A stretch of DNA of 64,000 bases from Candidatus Schekmanbacteria bacterium RIFCSPLOWO2_02_FULL_38_14. Its GTDB lineage: Bacteria > Schekmanbacteria > GWA2-38-11. The stretch is taken from NCBI GenBank assembly GCA_001790855.1, contig MGDH01000042.1:62001-126000 (forward strand), written 5' to 3'. Shown piece after piece: positions 44,227 to 53,750 of this stretch (position 1 is its first letter; each line of letters begins with the position of its first letter). The notes under the pieces were generated by a model, which saw only the letters and a list, made by a program, of their open reading frames with translations, was not told where the DNA came from and made no database searches. The position numbers and the translations under genes were made by a program.

Positions 44227-46677
44227 TTAAACTGGTCTCTCACGCTTGGATGGCTTGACCTTATCTTCTCTTGCCTTTCTCTTATCAAGTGCTATCTCAA
44301 AAACCTCTCCAACGTTTTCAACAAAAATAAACTTCATTTTCTCCCTGACATTCTTTGGAATATCCTCTAAGTCGTTCTCGTTTCTTTTAGGAAGAATGAC
44401 AGTGTTTATTCCTGCGCGGTTTGCAGCCATAACCTTTTCCTTTATTCCGCCAACAGGAAGAACCTTTCCCCGAAGCGTTATCTCTCCAGTCATTGCAAGT
44501 TCATTTTTAACAGGCCTTCCTGTCAGGAGAGAAGCAAGAGAGGTTGCCATTGTTATCCCTGCCGAAGGACCGTCTTTTGGAATTGCGCCTGCCGGCACAT
44601 GGATATGAATATCAGAACTATTAAAAAACTTCTCATCTATTCCAAACTGTTTTGCCCTTGACCGCAGATAGCTTAAAGCAGCCTGCGCTGATTCCTTCAT
44701 CACATCCCCCAAGTGTCCTGTGAGAGTCAAGCCCTTGCTCCCCTTCATCTTTGTGGATTCAATAAAAAGAATATCCCCTCCTGATGGAGTCCATGCAAGC
44801 CCTATTGCAACACCCGGTTCATCGGTCCTTTCTGCAATCTCTGAAAAGTATTTCTTGTTCCCTAAAAACTCTTTTATGCTGTCTTTTGTTACTTCAAACT
44901 TTCCCTCTTTTCCCTCTGTAATTCCCTTTGCCACTTTTCTGCAGATATTTGCTATTTCCCTTTCAAGATTCCTTAAGCCCGCCTCTCTTGTATAATCTCT
45001 GACTATGGAGACTATTGCCTCATCATGTATTAAAAGATTATCATCAGTCAAACCGTTCTCAAAAAGCTGTTTGGGAATTAAATGTTTTTTTGCGATGTGC
45101 AGTTTTTCATCCTCCATATAACCCAAAAGTTCAAGCACCTCCATCCTATCCATCAAGGCAGGTGGAATTGGGTCAAGGAGATTTGCAGTTGTAATAAACA
45201 TCACCTTTGAAAGGTCAAAAGGCACATCAAGGTAATGGTCTGAAAAAGAAAAATTCTGCTCAGGATCCAAAACCTCAAGAAGCGCTGAAGATGGATCTCC
45301 CCTGAAATCCATCCCGATTTTGTCCACTTCATCCAACATGAACACAGGATTGTTTGAACCAGCAGTTTTGACTCCCTGAATTATCCTTCCGGGCAAAGCC
45401 CCAATATAAGTCCTTCTATGCCCTCTTATCTCAGCCTCGTCCCTTACACCTCCAAGTGAAAGTCTTATGAATTTCCTTCCCAAAGCCCTTGCAATGGATT
45501 TTCCCAAAGAAGTCTTCCCTGTCCCAGGCGGACCTGCAAAACACAAAATTGAACCCTTTGCATCCTTTTTAAGTTTTCTTACTGCAAGATACTCAAGAAT
45601 TCTGTCTTTTACTTTTTCAAGGTCATAATGGTCATCATCAAGAATTATTTTGGCACGCAGGATATCAAGGTTGTCCTCTGTTGAAACTGCCCAAGGAAGC
45701 GCAACAAGCCAGTCAAGGTATGTCCTGACTACTGTGTGCTCTGCTGACTCAATAGGTATTACTTTTAACCTGTCAATCTCTCTCTTTGCTTCCTTTTCAG
45801 CCGTTTCAGGCATTTTTGCTTCAGCAATTTTTTTCTCAAGCTCTTCAATTTCAGAAGATCTCTCATCCTTCTCGCCAAGTTCTTTCTGTATTGCCTTTAA
45901 CTGCTGTCTTAAAAAATACTCTCTCTGTCCCTTATTTAACTCAGACTGAACCTCAGATTGAATCTTCGTGCCAAGTTCCAAAAGCTCTAAATTCTTCTGA
46001 ACAATTGCAATAACTTTTTCCACTCGTATTTTAACATCAAGAGTATCAAGAATCTCCTGCTTCTCCTCAAGGGTTATATTCAAGCTTGAAGCAACAAGGT
46101 CAGCAATTCTTCCAGGGTCTTCAATGTTCATAACCATAATCTGAAGCTCTTCAGGAAGATAGGGTATCTTTGAAATAAGATTAGAGAAGTTATTGACAAG
46201 AGCAGCCTTTAAAGCATCCATCTCCTTTGATGTCTCGAAAACATCGTCAACAGTTTTTATCTTACCTTTAAAATATGGGGTATATTGGGTACTCTCTATT
46301 ATACCAATCCTTTTCAATCCCTGAACAAGTATTCTTATGGTTTTATCCGGAAACTTGAGCATCTTGAGTATCACAGCAACCGTCCCAACTTCATTTAACT
46401 CCGGTTTTTCACCCTTTTCTCTGTTTGGATTTTTCTCAAGGAAAAGTCCAACCATTTTATCTTCTGCAAGAGAATCATCAATAAGCTTTATTGAATTCTC
46501 TCCCGCAACTACAAGCGGTGTTACGGTTGACGGGAAAACAATCATATCCTTCAAAGGTAGGATTGGAAGATCTTTAGGAATTTTTTCATTTTCCTCTTTT
46601 TTATCCTGATTTATTTCTTCTCTCTCGCTTTTATCAAAAAAAACCATTACTTCCCTCCTCTTGTAGGGGAATGGCAT
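44227..46677 (-). CDS. lon: ATP-dependent protease Lon
   Basis: An 816-residue hexameric AAA+ protease. The N-terminal substrate domain is at about 35-230, followed by a coiled coil. The AAA+ module has Walker [16 protein letters not shown] near residue 390 and Walker [12 protein letters not shown]. The C-terminal protease domain has the Ser-Lys dyad: Ser in [15 protein letters not shown] (about 708) and Lys in [14 protein letters not shown] (about 751). It starts 17 bases after the hsp20 stop, so the two are a probable heat-stress operon. The first fifteen residues may be an over-long start; an internal ATG is possible. Confidence 0.95.
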   Translation of the reverse strand: MPFPYKRREVMVFFDKSEREEINQDKKEENEKIPKDLPILPLKDMIVFPSTVTPLVVAGENSIKLIDDSLAEDKMVGLFLEKNPNREKGEKPELNEVGTVAVILKMLKFPDKTIRILVQGLKRIGIIESTQYTPYFKGKIKTVDDVFETSKEMDALKAALVNNFSNLISKIPYLPEELQIMVMNIEDPGRIADLVASSLNITLEEKQEILDTLDVKIRVEKVIAIVQKNLELLELGTKIQSEVQSELNKGQREYFLRQQLKAIQKELGEKDERSSEIEELEKKIAEAKMPETAEKEAKREIDRLKVIPIESAEHTVVRTYLDWLVALPWAVSTEDNLDILRAKIILDDDHYDLEKVKDRILEYLAVRKLKKDAKGSILCFAGPPGTGKTSLGKSIARALGRKFIRLSLGGVRDEAEIRGHRRTYIGALPGRIIQGVKTAGSNNPVFMLDEVDKIGMDFRGDPSSALLEVLDPEQNFSFSDHYLDVPFDLSKVMFITTANLLDPIPPALMDRMEVLELLGYMEDEKLHIAKKHLIPKQLFENGLTDDNLLIHDEAIVSIVRDYTREAGLRNLEREIANICRKVAKGITEGKEGKFEVTKDSIKEFLGNKKYFSEIAERTDEPGVAIGLAWTPSGGDILFIESTKMKGSKGLTLTGHLGDVMKESAQAALSYLRSRAKQFGIDEKFFNSSDIHIHVPAGAIPKDGPSAGITMATSLASLLTGRPVKNELAMTGEITLRGKVLPVGGIKEKVMAANRAGINTVILPKRNENDLEDIPKNVREKMKFIFVENVGEVFEIALDKRKAREDKVKPSKRERPV

Positions 46678-46694
46678 GTCATTCCCCTAATATT

Positions 46695-47126
46695 CTATTC
46701 TTCTATCTCAACCTTTATTATTTTTCTTCTTTCCTTAAACGGCAATCTTATTTTCAGAATCCCTTCTTCAAGGTTGACTGAAATCTCCTCTGCATTAATC
46801 TTTTCCTCAATTTTTATCAGGCGTTCAAATCTGCCATGTTCTATTTCAAGCTGCGTAAATTTTTTTTTGTTTTGTGCGTACGGTTGCTTGCGATTACCTC
46901 TCAATCTCAATATTCCATCCTTGTAAGTAATTTCCACTTCGCTTTTATTGACACCTGCAAGCTCAGCAAAAATTATAACTTCTTCGTCTGATTCAACAAT
47001 ATCTATTGAAGGTCTCCATACTGCTTCAAGTGAAAATCTAGAATGTCTGACAAAATTATGGAACCTGTCAAAAAATTCCTCAAAATCCATTATTCCTTCT
47101 TCTGGTTTTTTATCATATATATCCAT
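46695..47126 (-). CDS. Small heat shock protein, Hsp20/alpha-crystallin family
   Basis: A 143-residue chaperone. The alpha-crystallin domain is at about 40-135, with the diagnostic VSLEEGILKI-type segment (VNLEEGILKIRLPF) near the C-terminus and AELAGVNKSEVEITYKDGIL before it. It binds unfolding proteins without ATP. It precedes lon on the same strand with an 17-base gap, so refolding and degradation are probably co-regulated. Confidence 0.93.
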   Translation of the reverse strand: MDIYDKKPEEGIMDFEEFFDRFHNFVRHSRFSLEAVWRPSIDIVESDEEVIIFAELAGVNKSEVEITYKDGILRLRGNRKQPYAQNKKKFTQLEIEHGRFERLIKIEEKINAEEISVNLEEGILKIRLPFKERRKIIKVEIEE

Positions 47127-47317
47127 TTTAAACTCTTCTTTCTTAAAAAGACTAAAGATTTACTTTAAGAAGTTTCAACTTTCTCTATAACTCTATATTT
47201 TTCATAATTCATTACTCCTTTCAATTGAAAAATTCCATTTTTTCAAGTTGATTTAAGACTCCACTTCTCGTTAATCCTAAAGTCATAAGACAGAAGTTAT
47301 AGTTTATAAGTTATTTT

Positions 47318-48766
47318 TCATCCCTTAATCACACCAAGAGGCTTAAGCTGAGCTACTTTTCTGCTAATTCCTGCTCCAGTTACTACATTTACGACATCAG
47401 TTACATTTTTATAGGCTTCAGGCACCTCTTCATCAATTGTTCCCCTTCCAGAAGCTTTAACAAATATATCATTCTTCTCGAGTTCTCTCTCTATGGCTCT
47501 TCCTTTAACTAATTTTTTAGCCTGATTCCTGCTCATCAGCCTTCCTGCCCCGTGACAGGTGCTTCCAAAGGTTTCATCAAAAGCCCCTTCTGCTCCAACT
47601 AATACATAGGAGCATCTCCCCATATCTCCTGGAATTAAAACAGGCTGTCCTGTTGAATAATAATCCCTTGGTATATGATGACTGCCGGGAGGAAAAGCCC
47701 TTGTTGCCCCTTTTCTGTGAACACATAATTTTTTTTCCACTCCATTTACAGTATGAGTCTCAATTTTTGCTATATTATGTGCAACATCATAAACCAAATC
47801 CATTCCGAGGTCATTTGGCCCAATTCTTAAAACCTTCTCAAAAGTTTCTCTTACCCAGTGAGCTATTATCTGGCGGTTAGTAAAAGCATAGTTAGCAGCG
47901 CAAGCCATTGCTCCCATATATCTTTTACCTTCTTCAGATTTTAAAGGTGCGCAGCATAGCTGTTTATCAGGAATTTCTATATCATATTTTCTTATAGCAT
48001 CAATCATTACCTTAATATAATCATCGCATACCTGATAACCTAACCCTCTTGAGCCCGTATGTATCATTACAGTGATTTTATTTTTCTCTATGCCTAAAAT
48101 GCCTGCAAGATTTTCATCATATACCTCTGAGACATAACCAACCTCTACAAAATGGTTTCCTGAACCCAATGTTCCAAGCTGGTCTTTTCCTCTCTCCAAA
48201 GCCCTCACACTTACAATCTCAGGATTTGCCCCAGAAATACACCCCTCACTTTCTATATGGAGAAGGTCTTCTTCAGTGCCAAATCCCATTCTGACTGCCC
48301 ATTTTGCTCCCATTTCAAGAACCTTTTTTTCCTCATTGCTGCTTAATTTTAAATCCTTCCTGTGCGAACCAACTCCAGTTGGTATATTGGAAAACATGAC
48401 GTTGGTTATCTCCCTGATTCTTGGTTTAACATCTTCCAGAAAAAGATTTGAACTCAACAACCTGACCCCGCAGTTTATATCATAACCCACACCCCCTGGA
48501 GACACAACCCCTTTATCAACATCAAAGGCAGCAACACCTCCAATCGGGAAGCCATAACCCCAGTGTATGTCAGGCATTGCAAAGGAAGCCTTGACTATGC
48601 CTGGCAACTGAGCCACATTTGCAACTTGTACTAAACTCTCATCCTGCCTTATGGTTTCAATCATTCTTTCATCAGCATAAATCACACCATCTACTCTCAT
48701 CCTCCCTTTTTTAGGAATTTTCCATCTGTACTCATCTATCCTCTGCAACTCCATCTTTTCTGCCAT
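47318..48766 (-). CDS. rtcB: RNA-splicing ligase RtcB
   Basis: A 482-residue GTP- and Mn-dependent RNA ligase that joins 2',3'-cyclic phosphate or 3'-phosphate ends to 5'-OH ends. The metal-binding cysteine lies in GGVGYDINCGVRLL. Conserved GSGNHFVEV, MIHTGSRGLG and the GMP-attachment HGAGRLMSR near residue 400 are present. The length is typical. The archease cofactor gene lies upstream on the same strand, separated by a MITE-like element. No RtcA or RtcR gene is seen. Confidence 0.95.
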   Translation of the reverse strand: MAEKMELQRIDEYRWKIPKKGRMRVDGVIYADERMIETIRQDESLVQVANVAQLPGIVKASFAMPDIHWGYGFPIGGVAAFDVDKGVVSPGGVGYDINCGVRLLSSNLFLEDVKPRIREITNVMFSNIPTGVGSHRKDLKLSSNEEKKVLEMGAKWAVRMGFGTEEDLLHIESEGCISGANPEIVSVRALERGKDQLGTLGSGNHFVEVGYVSEVYDENLAGILGIEKNKITVMIHTGSRGLGYQVCDDYIKVMIDAIRKYDIEIPDKQLCCAPLKSEEGKRYMGAMACAANYAFTNRQIIAHWVRETFEKVLRIGPNDLGMDLVYDVAHNIAKIETHTVNGVEKKLCVHRKGATRAFPPGSHHIPRDYYSTGQPVLIPGDMGRCSYVLVGAEGAFDETFGSTCHGAGRLMSRNQAKKLVKGRAIERELEKNDIFVKASGRGTIDEEVPEAYKNVTDVVNVVTGAGISRKVAQLKPLGVIKG

Positions 48767-48786
48767 TCAACTCACCACCTTTATAA

Positions 48787-48919
48787 GTTCACTATAGTAA
48801 ACGACAAAAATAAATTGACATATCTCAATCCCGATAGACGGGGTTTTCTACCCCCGTCTCGGCGGGACAAGAATGTCCCGCCTATCGTATGGGATGTTAC
48901 TTATGTCGTTCACTATAGT
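48787..48919. mobile_element. MITE-like palindromic element between rtcB and archease
   Basis: ACTATAGTAAACGACA at 48791-48806 and TGTCGTTCACTATAGT at 48904-48919 are inverted with one mismatch, and the 11-mer GTTCACTATAG also occurs directly at both ends (48787, 48908). Inside are the hairpins GACGGGG..CCCCGTC (48837-48858) and GGCGGGACA..TGTCCCGCC (48861-48882), the same family as the 31193 and 32803 repeats. It has no coding capacity. Confidence 0.65.
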
Positions 48920-48943
48920 TTTTAGTAGTAGGTTATAATTTAT

Positions 48944-49555
48944 TTATACATCCATAATAACCCTTGTATGCCAACCAATATCATCTTTTATAATTTTAAG
49001 CTGATGATAGGTAATTGCCTTTACTGTTGTATTTATGATATGAACTCCATCGTCATATCTTTCACCTCTAATTTCAGCAACTAGTTTCAACCATTCAACC
49101 TCTTCAGGGCTTTTTTTTTCTTTAAATGAAAAAGCGACTTCTTTATCCTTCTCTGTATTATTTTTAGATGCTATTATTTGACAAAAATCCTGTTTTTTAT
49201 CTTTTGAAGTTATAGATGATGTATTTAGCTCTATAATCTTGAATTCTTTTAATATAATTCTTTCTTTATCATATATATATAAAAGCTCTCCAAGCCAGTT
49301 AACCATTATTTCATCAAGGTCCCTTCCTGTTACAGTTACACTTTTTGAAACTTTACTTTTCACAAGTGAGAGATCTGTTATTATGTCAAAAAGAGCATAG
49401 CCTGCATTAGAAAAAAGTTGAGGCAGGTTTTCCCCAAAAACCTCAATCCCTATATCTGATGTATGATCAATTAATCTGTATTTTTCCATATTCAAAGTTT
49501 GCTCCATAACGCCAATTAAAATATTTATAAATTTTATATTTTCTTCTATGTTCAT
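48944..49555 (-). CDS. Archease, RtcB cofactor, with N-terminal extension and insertion
   Basis: 203 residues if translated from ATG 49555, which has AGGGA in front. Archease proper begins at about residue 23 (MEKYRLIDHTSDIGIEVFG). The family ends with ITYHQLKIIKDDIGWHTRVIMDV, as here. Normal archeases are about 140 residues. This one carries about 22 extra N-terminal residues and a ~45-residue polar insertion (SSITSKDKKQDFCQIIASKN and on) before the strand with LKLVAEIRGERYD. It speeds RtcB guanylylation. A TTG start nine codons earlier is unlikely. Confidence 0.9.
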   Translation of the reverse strand: MNIEENIKFINILIGVMEQTLNMEKYRLIDHTSDIGIEVFGENLPQLFSNAGYALFDIITDLSLVKSKVSKSVTVTGRDLDEIMVNWLGELLYIYDKERIILKEFKIIELNTSSITSKDKKQDFCQIIASKNNTEKDKEVAFSFKEKKSPEEVEWLKLVAEIRGERYDDGVHIINTTVKAITYHQLKIIKDDIGWHTRVIMDV

Positions 49556-49659
49556 TATATTCCCTAGTCGCTGATATATCAACAGGAGAGTAAAAAAGTA
49601 TTACTGAAACAGTTATAATTTCAGATAACAAAGCTTAAAGAAAAGATTATTTTGACATT

Positions 49660-50658
49660 TCAAGACAGGATGGCTTCTCTCAATATCTTTGCTGCATCTT
49701 CTGGTAGTACCGGATTTGCATAAAGCCCTGTTCCCCATTCAAAACCCATCATATCACTGCATCTTGGTATTATTTCCCAGTGCCAGTGATATTCATTCAC
49801 CAATCCGCGCTGAAACGGTGCAGAGTGGAGTACCATGCTGTAGGAAAGATTTCTCAGGGCTTTTTTTATTCCGGTCATAATTTCTTTAAAAATAATTGCC
49901 TGATCCTTTAACACATCATCACTGATTGCACCAAAGTCTGAAACATGCGTTTTAGGAGTAATGCATATTTCAAAAGGAAACTTTGATGCATAAGGACTAA
50001 AAACCAGAAATTTATCAGATTCTTTTATGATTCTCTTGCCTATATTTATCTCCTCATTAATTATATCACAATAAATACATCTCTCTTTGATTTTAAAATA
50101 ATCTATGGAATTGTTCAACTCCTCATCAACTCTCTTAACAACAAATGGCATAGCTAAAATATGGGAATGGGAATGGCTGTAGTGGGTTGTAGGTATGCCG
50201 TGGTTTTTAACAATAATTATATGCTTGAATCTTGTATCCTTTCTTAAATCAAGGGCTCTCTGGCGATATACACCAAGTATAATTTGCAGCTGGTCAATTT
50301 CCAATTCTGTCCAGTCTGCATCGTGCTCAGGAGTTTCAATAACAACTTCATGGGCACCGACAGCGTTCATCATATCATACATTCCATGCCCTCTTTTTTT
50401 TAAATCCCCTTCTATTCTCAACAACGGAAACTTATCAGGAATGACTCTTACTCTCCATTTGCTCCTGCTGTCTTCACTCATAGGGTCTTTCACAGCTAAT
50501 ATTTCAACAGGAGATTTCTCCTCATTTCCAGGGCAAAAAGGGCAAATATGCTTTTCCTCTTCTGTGGTTGTAGTAACATATTCAGATAATTTATTGTTTC
50601 TGTCATCTGAAACAATAACCCATCTTCTTATTATAGGATCTTTGCGAAGCTCAGACAT
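49660..50658 (-). CDS. galT: Galactose-1-phosphate uridylyltransferase family protein
   Basis: 332 residues from ATG 50658, which lies one base after the response-regulator stop. HIT-type GalT fold: the zinc site CPFCPGNE and RCIYCDI, then the nucleotide-transfer segment with YSHSHSHILAMPF, where most GalT enzymes read HPHSQ. The substitution keeps the catalytic histidines. It moves UMP between UDP-glucose and galactose-1-phosphate in the Leloir pathway. No galK or galE is nearby, so a related sugar-1-phosphate may be used. Confidence 0.88.
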   Translation of the reverse strand: MSELRKDPIIRRWVIVSDDRNNKLSEYVTTTTEEEKHICPFCPGNEEKSPVEILAVKDPMSEDSRSKWRVRVIPDKFPLLRIEGDLKKRGHGMYDMMNAVGAHEVVIETPEHDADWTELEIDQLQIILGVYRQRALDLRKDTRFKHIIIVKNHGIPTTHYSHSHSHILAMPFVVKRVDEELNNSIDYFKIKERCIYCDIINEEINIGKRIIKESDKFLVFSPYASKFPFEICITPKTHVSDFGAISDDVLKDQAIIFKEIMTGIKKALRNLSYSMVLHSAPFQRGLVNEYHWHWEIIPRCSDMMGFEWGTGLYANPVLPEDAAKILREAILS

Positions 50659-50659
50659 A

Positions 50660-51061
50660 TCATTTTCTCCCTTCTTCCTTTCTGAAAATTGCCTCAAGAA
50701 GCCTTATCAGTTCTTCATAATTAATGGGTTTATTAATGTAATCATACGCCCCCTTAACAAAAGCATCAAGATAGCTTCCAACCTCACCAAAAGCTGTTAC
50801 AATTATAACCGGAAGTTCCGGGTCTGTTTTTTTTATATTTTTTAAAAGTTTAAGCCCTCCTATTTCAGGCATCCTTAAATCCGTAATAATAACATCATAT
50901 TTGTTGAGCTCCATTTTTTTTATCGCTTCTTTACCATTAAAACATACCACAACCTCATATCCGTCCTCTGAAAGAAGCTTTGATAATGTCTCAACCGCGT
51001 GTTTATCATCATCAACAAGTATGATTCGCTTTCTTACTTTTGATGAATCTGATAAATTCAT
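50660..51061 (-). CDS. Single-domain response regulator
   Basis: 133 residues forming one receiver domain: acidic pair DDDKHA near residue 17, phosphoacceptor Asp in VIITDLRMPEIGG at about 60, and the switch Thr and Lys (VTAFGE; NKPINYEE). It has no output domain. It follows the sensor kinase gene by 36 bases and precedes galT with one base between. It is the likely partner of that kinase, passing signals to a protein outside this window. Confidence 0.92.
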   Translation of the reverse strand: MNLSDSSKVRKRIILVDDDKHAVETLSKLLSEDGYEVVVCFNGKEAIKKMELNKYDVIITDLRMPEIGGLKLLKNIKKTDPELPVIIVTAFGEVGSYLDAFVKGAYDYINKPINYEELIRLLEAIFRKEEGRK

Positions 51062-51097
51062 TTTTATCTCCTTATTATGAATTATAAATTACAAAAA

Positions 51098-53188
51098 TCA
51101 TGTTTTAACAGGAATTATTATTGTAAAAGTTGTTCCTTTCCCGGGTAGACTTTCAAAACTGATTTTCCCGCTGTGATCCTCAATTATCTTTTGAGCAATT
51201 GATAGCCCGAGCCCTGTTCCTTTCTCCTTTGTGGAATAAAACATATCAAATATATTCTCACCATCTTTTATGCCAATCCCTGTGTCTCTTATCTTCACTA
51301 TAACACCCTCATTATCCAGCAAGGTGCTAACCTCCAGACTCCCGCCTCTTGGCATTGCTTCAAGAGAGTTTGTTATTATGTTAAGAAAAATCTGTTTTAC
51401 TCGTCCTGAGTCCATAGGAATTGAAGGCAGTTCAGTATAATTTTCATTTATTATAACGCCTTTATCTTTTGCTTCAATTTCAATAAGCTTTAAAGTTTCT
51501 TTAAGCACACGATTAATGTCATTCTCAATAAAATTCTTTTTTGAGACTTTTGAAAGGTCAAGAAAATCTTCTGTCAATTTATTAAGCCTGCTTATTTCTT
51601 TTCTGACAATATCTATCAGAATTACGGCCTCATCTTTTATATCTGCATTTATTTTTGAAATCCTTCTCTCAAGCAGGGTTAACTGTAAATTTATTGAGTT
51701 GAGCGGGTTTTTGACCTCATGAGCAAGGGCCGATGCAAAGATGCCGATTAAAGCGAGTTGTTCTGACCTCTCAAGGCGTGTCCTCGTCCTGTGCTGTTCC
51801 GTTGTATCCTTCACATATTCTACTATCTGGACAATTTCACCATTTTCATTTCTGAGAGGGAAGGCCGTTACATCTGCATAGAATTTGCTTCCGTCGTCTC
51901 TCTCCATAATCTCCTCTGAAAACGAAGGGGCTCCCGTTCTTTGTGCAATCTCGACAGGGCATGAAGGGCACTTGCTTTTTCCTTTTTTTAATTCTCTGAA
52001 GCAAACCCCTCCAATAATCTCTTCAGGTGTTTTACTAAACATTTTCGCAAATGCTCTATTGGTATTCATTATAACTAAATTTTTATCAATCAGAGTAATA
52101 CCGTCTGTTATTCCGTCAAAGATAGCCTGGAGTTCTGTCTTGACTCTGAGAATTTCCCTTGAAGATCTCTCCTTCTCTTCAAGGATAACTCTCCTTGTAT
52201 TAATCCTTACAAGCAAAAATGCTCCTGAACTTGAAGAGATTATAATCAAAAAAACCAATATCAATGTATTTACAAGATTAATTTTTAACAATTCCTCAAC
52301 CTCTGAAACAGGCGCAACAACGCCTACGGACCATAAATCATCCCCAATCTGTACAGGCGCATAGGCAATAAAATTTGCATGACTTCCCCTAACTGAATAC
52401 CTCCCGGTTCCCAATTTCCCCTGAACCATCTCTTTTTCTGTAGAAAATGAGCTATGGCAGGAAAAACATTTTTTCTCAGAAGTAAAAATATTTTTATTTA
52501 CCATTTCCGGATGTTTTATATGGCTGAGTAAAATCCCGTTTTTATCAATAAGCCACGCAAATCCATTTTTTCCTGATTTGACTGGGAGTATGTAACGTTT
52601 TATAATTTTTTCTATTTCAACTTCAAGCAACACAGCACCTAAAAATCTTGACTCGCTGTATGATGATGAATCTTTAGAGGATTCGTCCTTATTACTTTTT
52701 AATACCAGAGGAAATATCATAACAATTGCAGGTCCCTTCCTGTTAAAATAATCCATTATAATAAGCGAATGCCCTGTTATTCTGGATTTTATAAAATAAT
52801 TAATTTTGCTGTAATCCCTCTCAGGCTCTCCATATCCGATTTTTGATGAAAAGTACCTGGTTTTCCCCTCTCTGTCCACAACACCCAAAAATCTTACATA
52901 CTCTTTTTCCTGACTATACAACACTTGTATTCTTCCCATAGTCTCTTTTTTCATATCTTTGACAACCTGGTAATTTGAAAAGAGTTCAAGTTTATCAATT
53001 AACTCTGAAAAATAATCTTGAATGTCGCTTGCAACTTCCTTTGCCAGCAATAACTGCTGGTAATTGAACTGGTCTGCAAGGGTATTTTTGCTTGAATAAT
53101 AAATCCTGTAGGCAAAGAAAATAATAATAGATAAAAAGAGTATCAAAATGATAATTAATGAAACTATCTGTTTCTGTGCTTTTTTCAT
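51098..53188 (-). CDS. Sensor histidine kinase with c-type heme motif in the periplasmic domain
   Basis: 696 residues. Transmembrane helices at about 10-30 and 302-325 bracket a Cache-like periplasmic domain that contains CFSCH (residues 241-245), a classic CxxCH heme c site. A PAS domain at about 350-460 carries a cysteine cluster (CPSCP near 408). The HisKA segment is ALAHEVKNPLNSINLQL and the ATPase ends in GTGLGLSIAQKII. It probably senses redox or a heme ligand and phosphorylates the adjacent receiver. It has no HAMP. Confidence 0.92.
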   Translation of the reverse strand: MKKAQKQIVSLIIILILFLSIIIFFAYRIYYSSKNTLADQFNYQQLLLAKEVASDIQDYFSELIDKLELFSNYQVVKDMKKETMGRIQVLYSQEKEYVRFLGVVDREGKTRYFSSKIGYGEPERDYSKINYFIKSRITGHSLIIMDYFNRKGPAIVMIFPLVLKSNKDESSKDSSSYSESRFLGAVLLEVEIEKIIKRYILPVKSGKNGFAWLIDKNGILLSHIKHPEMVNKNIFTSEKKCFSCHSSFSTEKEMVQGKLGTGRYSVRGSHANFIAYAPVQIGDDLWSVGVVAPVSEVEELLKINLVNTLILVFLIIISSSSGAFLLVRINTRRVILEEKERSSREILRVKTELQAIFDGITDGITLIDKNLVIMNTNRAFAKMFSKTPEEIIGGVCFRELKKGKSKCPSCPVEIAQRTGAPSFSEEIMERDDGSKFYADVTAFPLRNENGEIVQIVEYVKDTTEQHRTRTRLERSEQLALIGIFASALAHEVKNPLNSINLQLTLLERRISKINADIKDEAVILIDIVRKEISRLNKLTEDFLDLSKVSKKNFIENDINRVLKETLKLIEIEAKDKGVIINENYTELPSIPMDSGRVKQIFLNIITNSLEAMPRGGSLEVSTLLDNEGVIVKIRDTGIGIKDGENIFDMFYSTKEKGTGLGLSIAQKIIEDHSGKISFESLPGKGTTFTIIIPVKT

Positions 53189-53266
53189 AAAATAAAAATA
53201 TTTAGTTATTTTTTAGTTGATTTTAAAAAACAATATAATATGATTAATAAAATTTATTATATCTTC

Positions 53267-53298
53267 ATGCTAATAGCAAATCAATGCTAATAGCAAAT
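53267..53298. repeat. Two-copy 15-bp direct repeat upstream of the alanine-zipper lipoprotein
   Basis: ATGCTAATAGCAAAT occurs at 53267-53281 and at 53284-53298, a 17-bp period. It lies 30-60 bases before the start codon, where a regulator could bind. It is also compatible with a small local duplication. Confidence 0.6.
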
Positions 53299-53327
53299 TC
53301 GATATATTAACCAGAAGGAGGTGATTT

Positions 53328-53690
53328 ATGATGGGTTCAAAGAGTTTATTAAAAGTAATGGTCGTCCTCATAGCTTCTTCTCTACTTTTCACTGGGTGCG
53401 CTTGGCGTGCTGAGTGTTTAAAGGCAAGAGATGAAGCTGTAAAAGCATCTCAGGATTCACAGGCTGCGCTTCAGGAAGCAAAAAGTACCGCAGCAAAAGT
53501 AGAGGGAGCAACTGGAAAAGCTGAAGCTGCTGCAAGCAAAACAGACGCTGCTGCTGCCAAATGCGATGGAGTAGACGCTGCTGCAAGCAAAGCAGACGCT
53601 GCTGCTGCCAGAGCTGAAGAAGCTTCTAATAAGGCAACAGCCGCTGCAGAAAAAGCTGAGGCTATCTTCAACAAGATAATTAAAAAATAA
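53328..53690 (+). CDS. Alanine-rich coiled-coil lipoprotein (Lpp/OprI-like)
   Basis: 120 residues. The lipobox LLFTGC at residues 18-23 marks a lipoprotein. The mature part is a low-complexity heptad-like string of Ala with Lys/Glu/Asp (KAEAAASKTDAAAAK and so on), as in alanine-zipper outer-membrane lipoproteins. It has a very strong AAGGAGGTGATTT ribosome site and a perfect terminator after it, so it is likely to be abundant. An outer-membrane-to-wall linker is possible. The neighbouring L,D-transpeptidase genes would fit. Confidence 0.85.
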   Translation: MMGSKSLLKVMVVLIASSLLFTGCAWRAECLKARDEAVKASQDSQAALQEAKSTAAKVEGATGKAEAAASKTDAAAAKCDGVDAAASKADAAAARAEEASNKATAAAEKAEAIFNKIIKK

Positions 53691-53704
53691 TTACCTGAAT
53701 TTAA

Positions 53705-53750
53705 AAGCGCAAAGCCTTTACAATGTTCTGGCTTTGCGCTTATTTTTTTT
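53705..53750. terminator. Bidirectional intrinsic terminator
   Basis: A 12-bp perfect stem (AAGCGCAAAGCC with GGCTTTGCGCTT, loop 13) is followed by ATTTTTTTT on the plus strand. The minus strand also has a short T tract. It ends the lipoprotein gene and the convergent L,D-transpeptidase gene, whose stop overlaps it. Confidence 0.92.

Noticed and set aside
53389-53674. Minus-strand Ala/Leu/Gln-rich ORFs
   Set aside because: They are antisense readings of the alanine-zipper lipoprotein and have no ribosome site.
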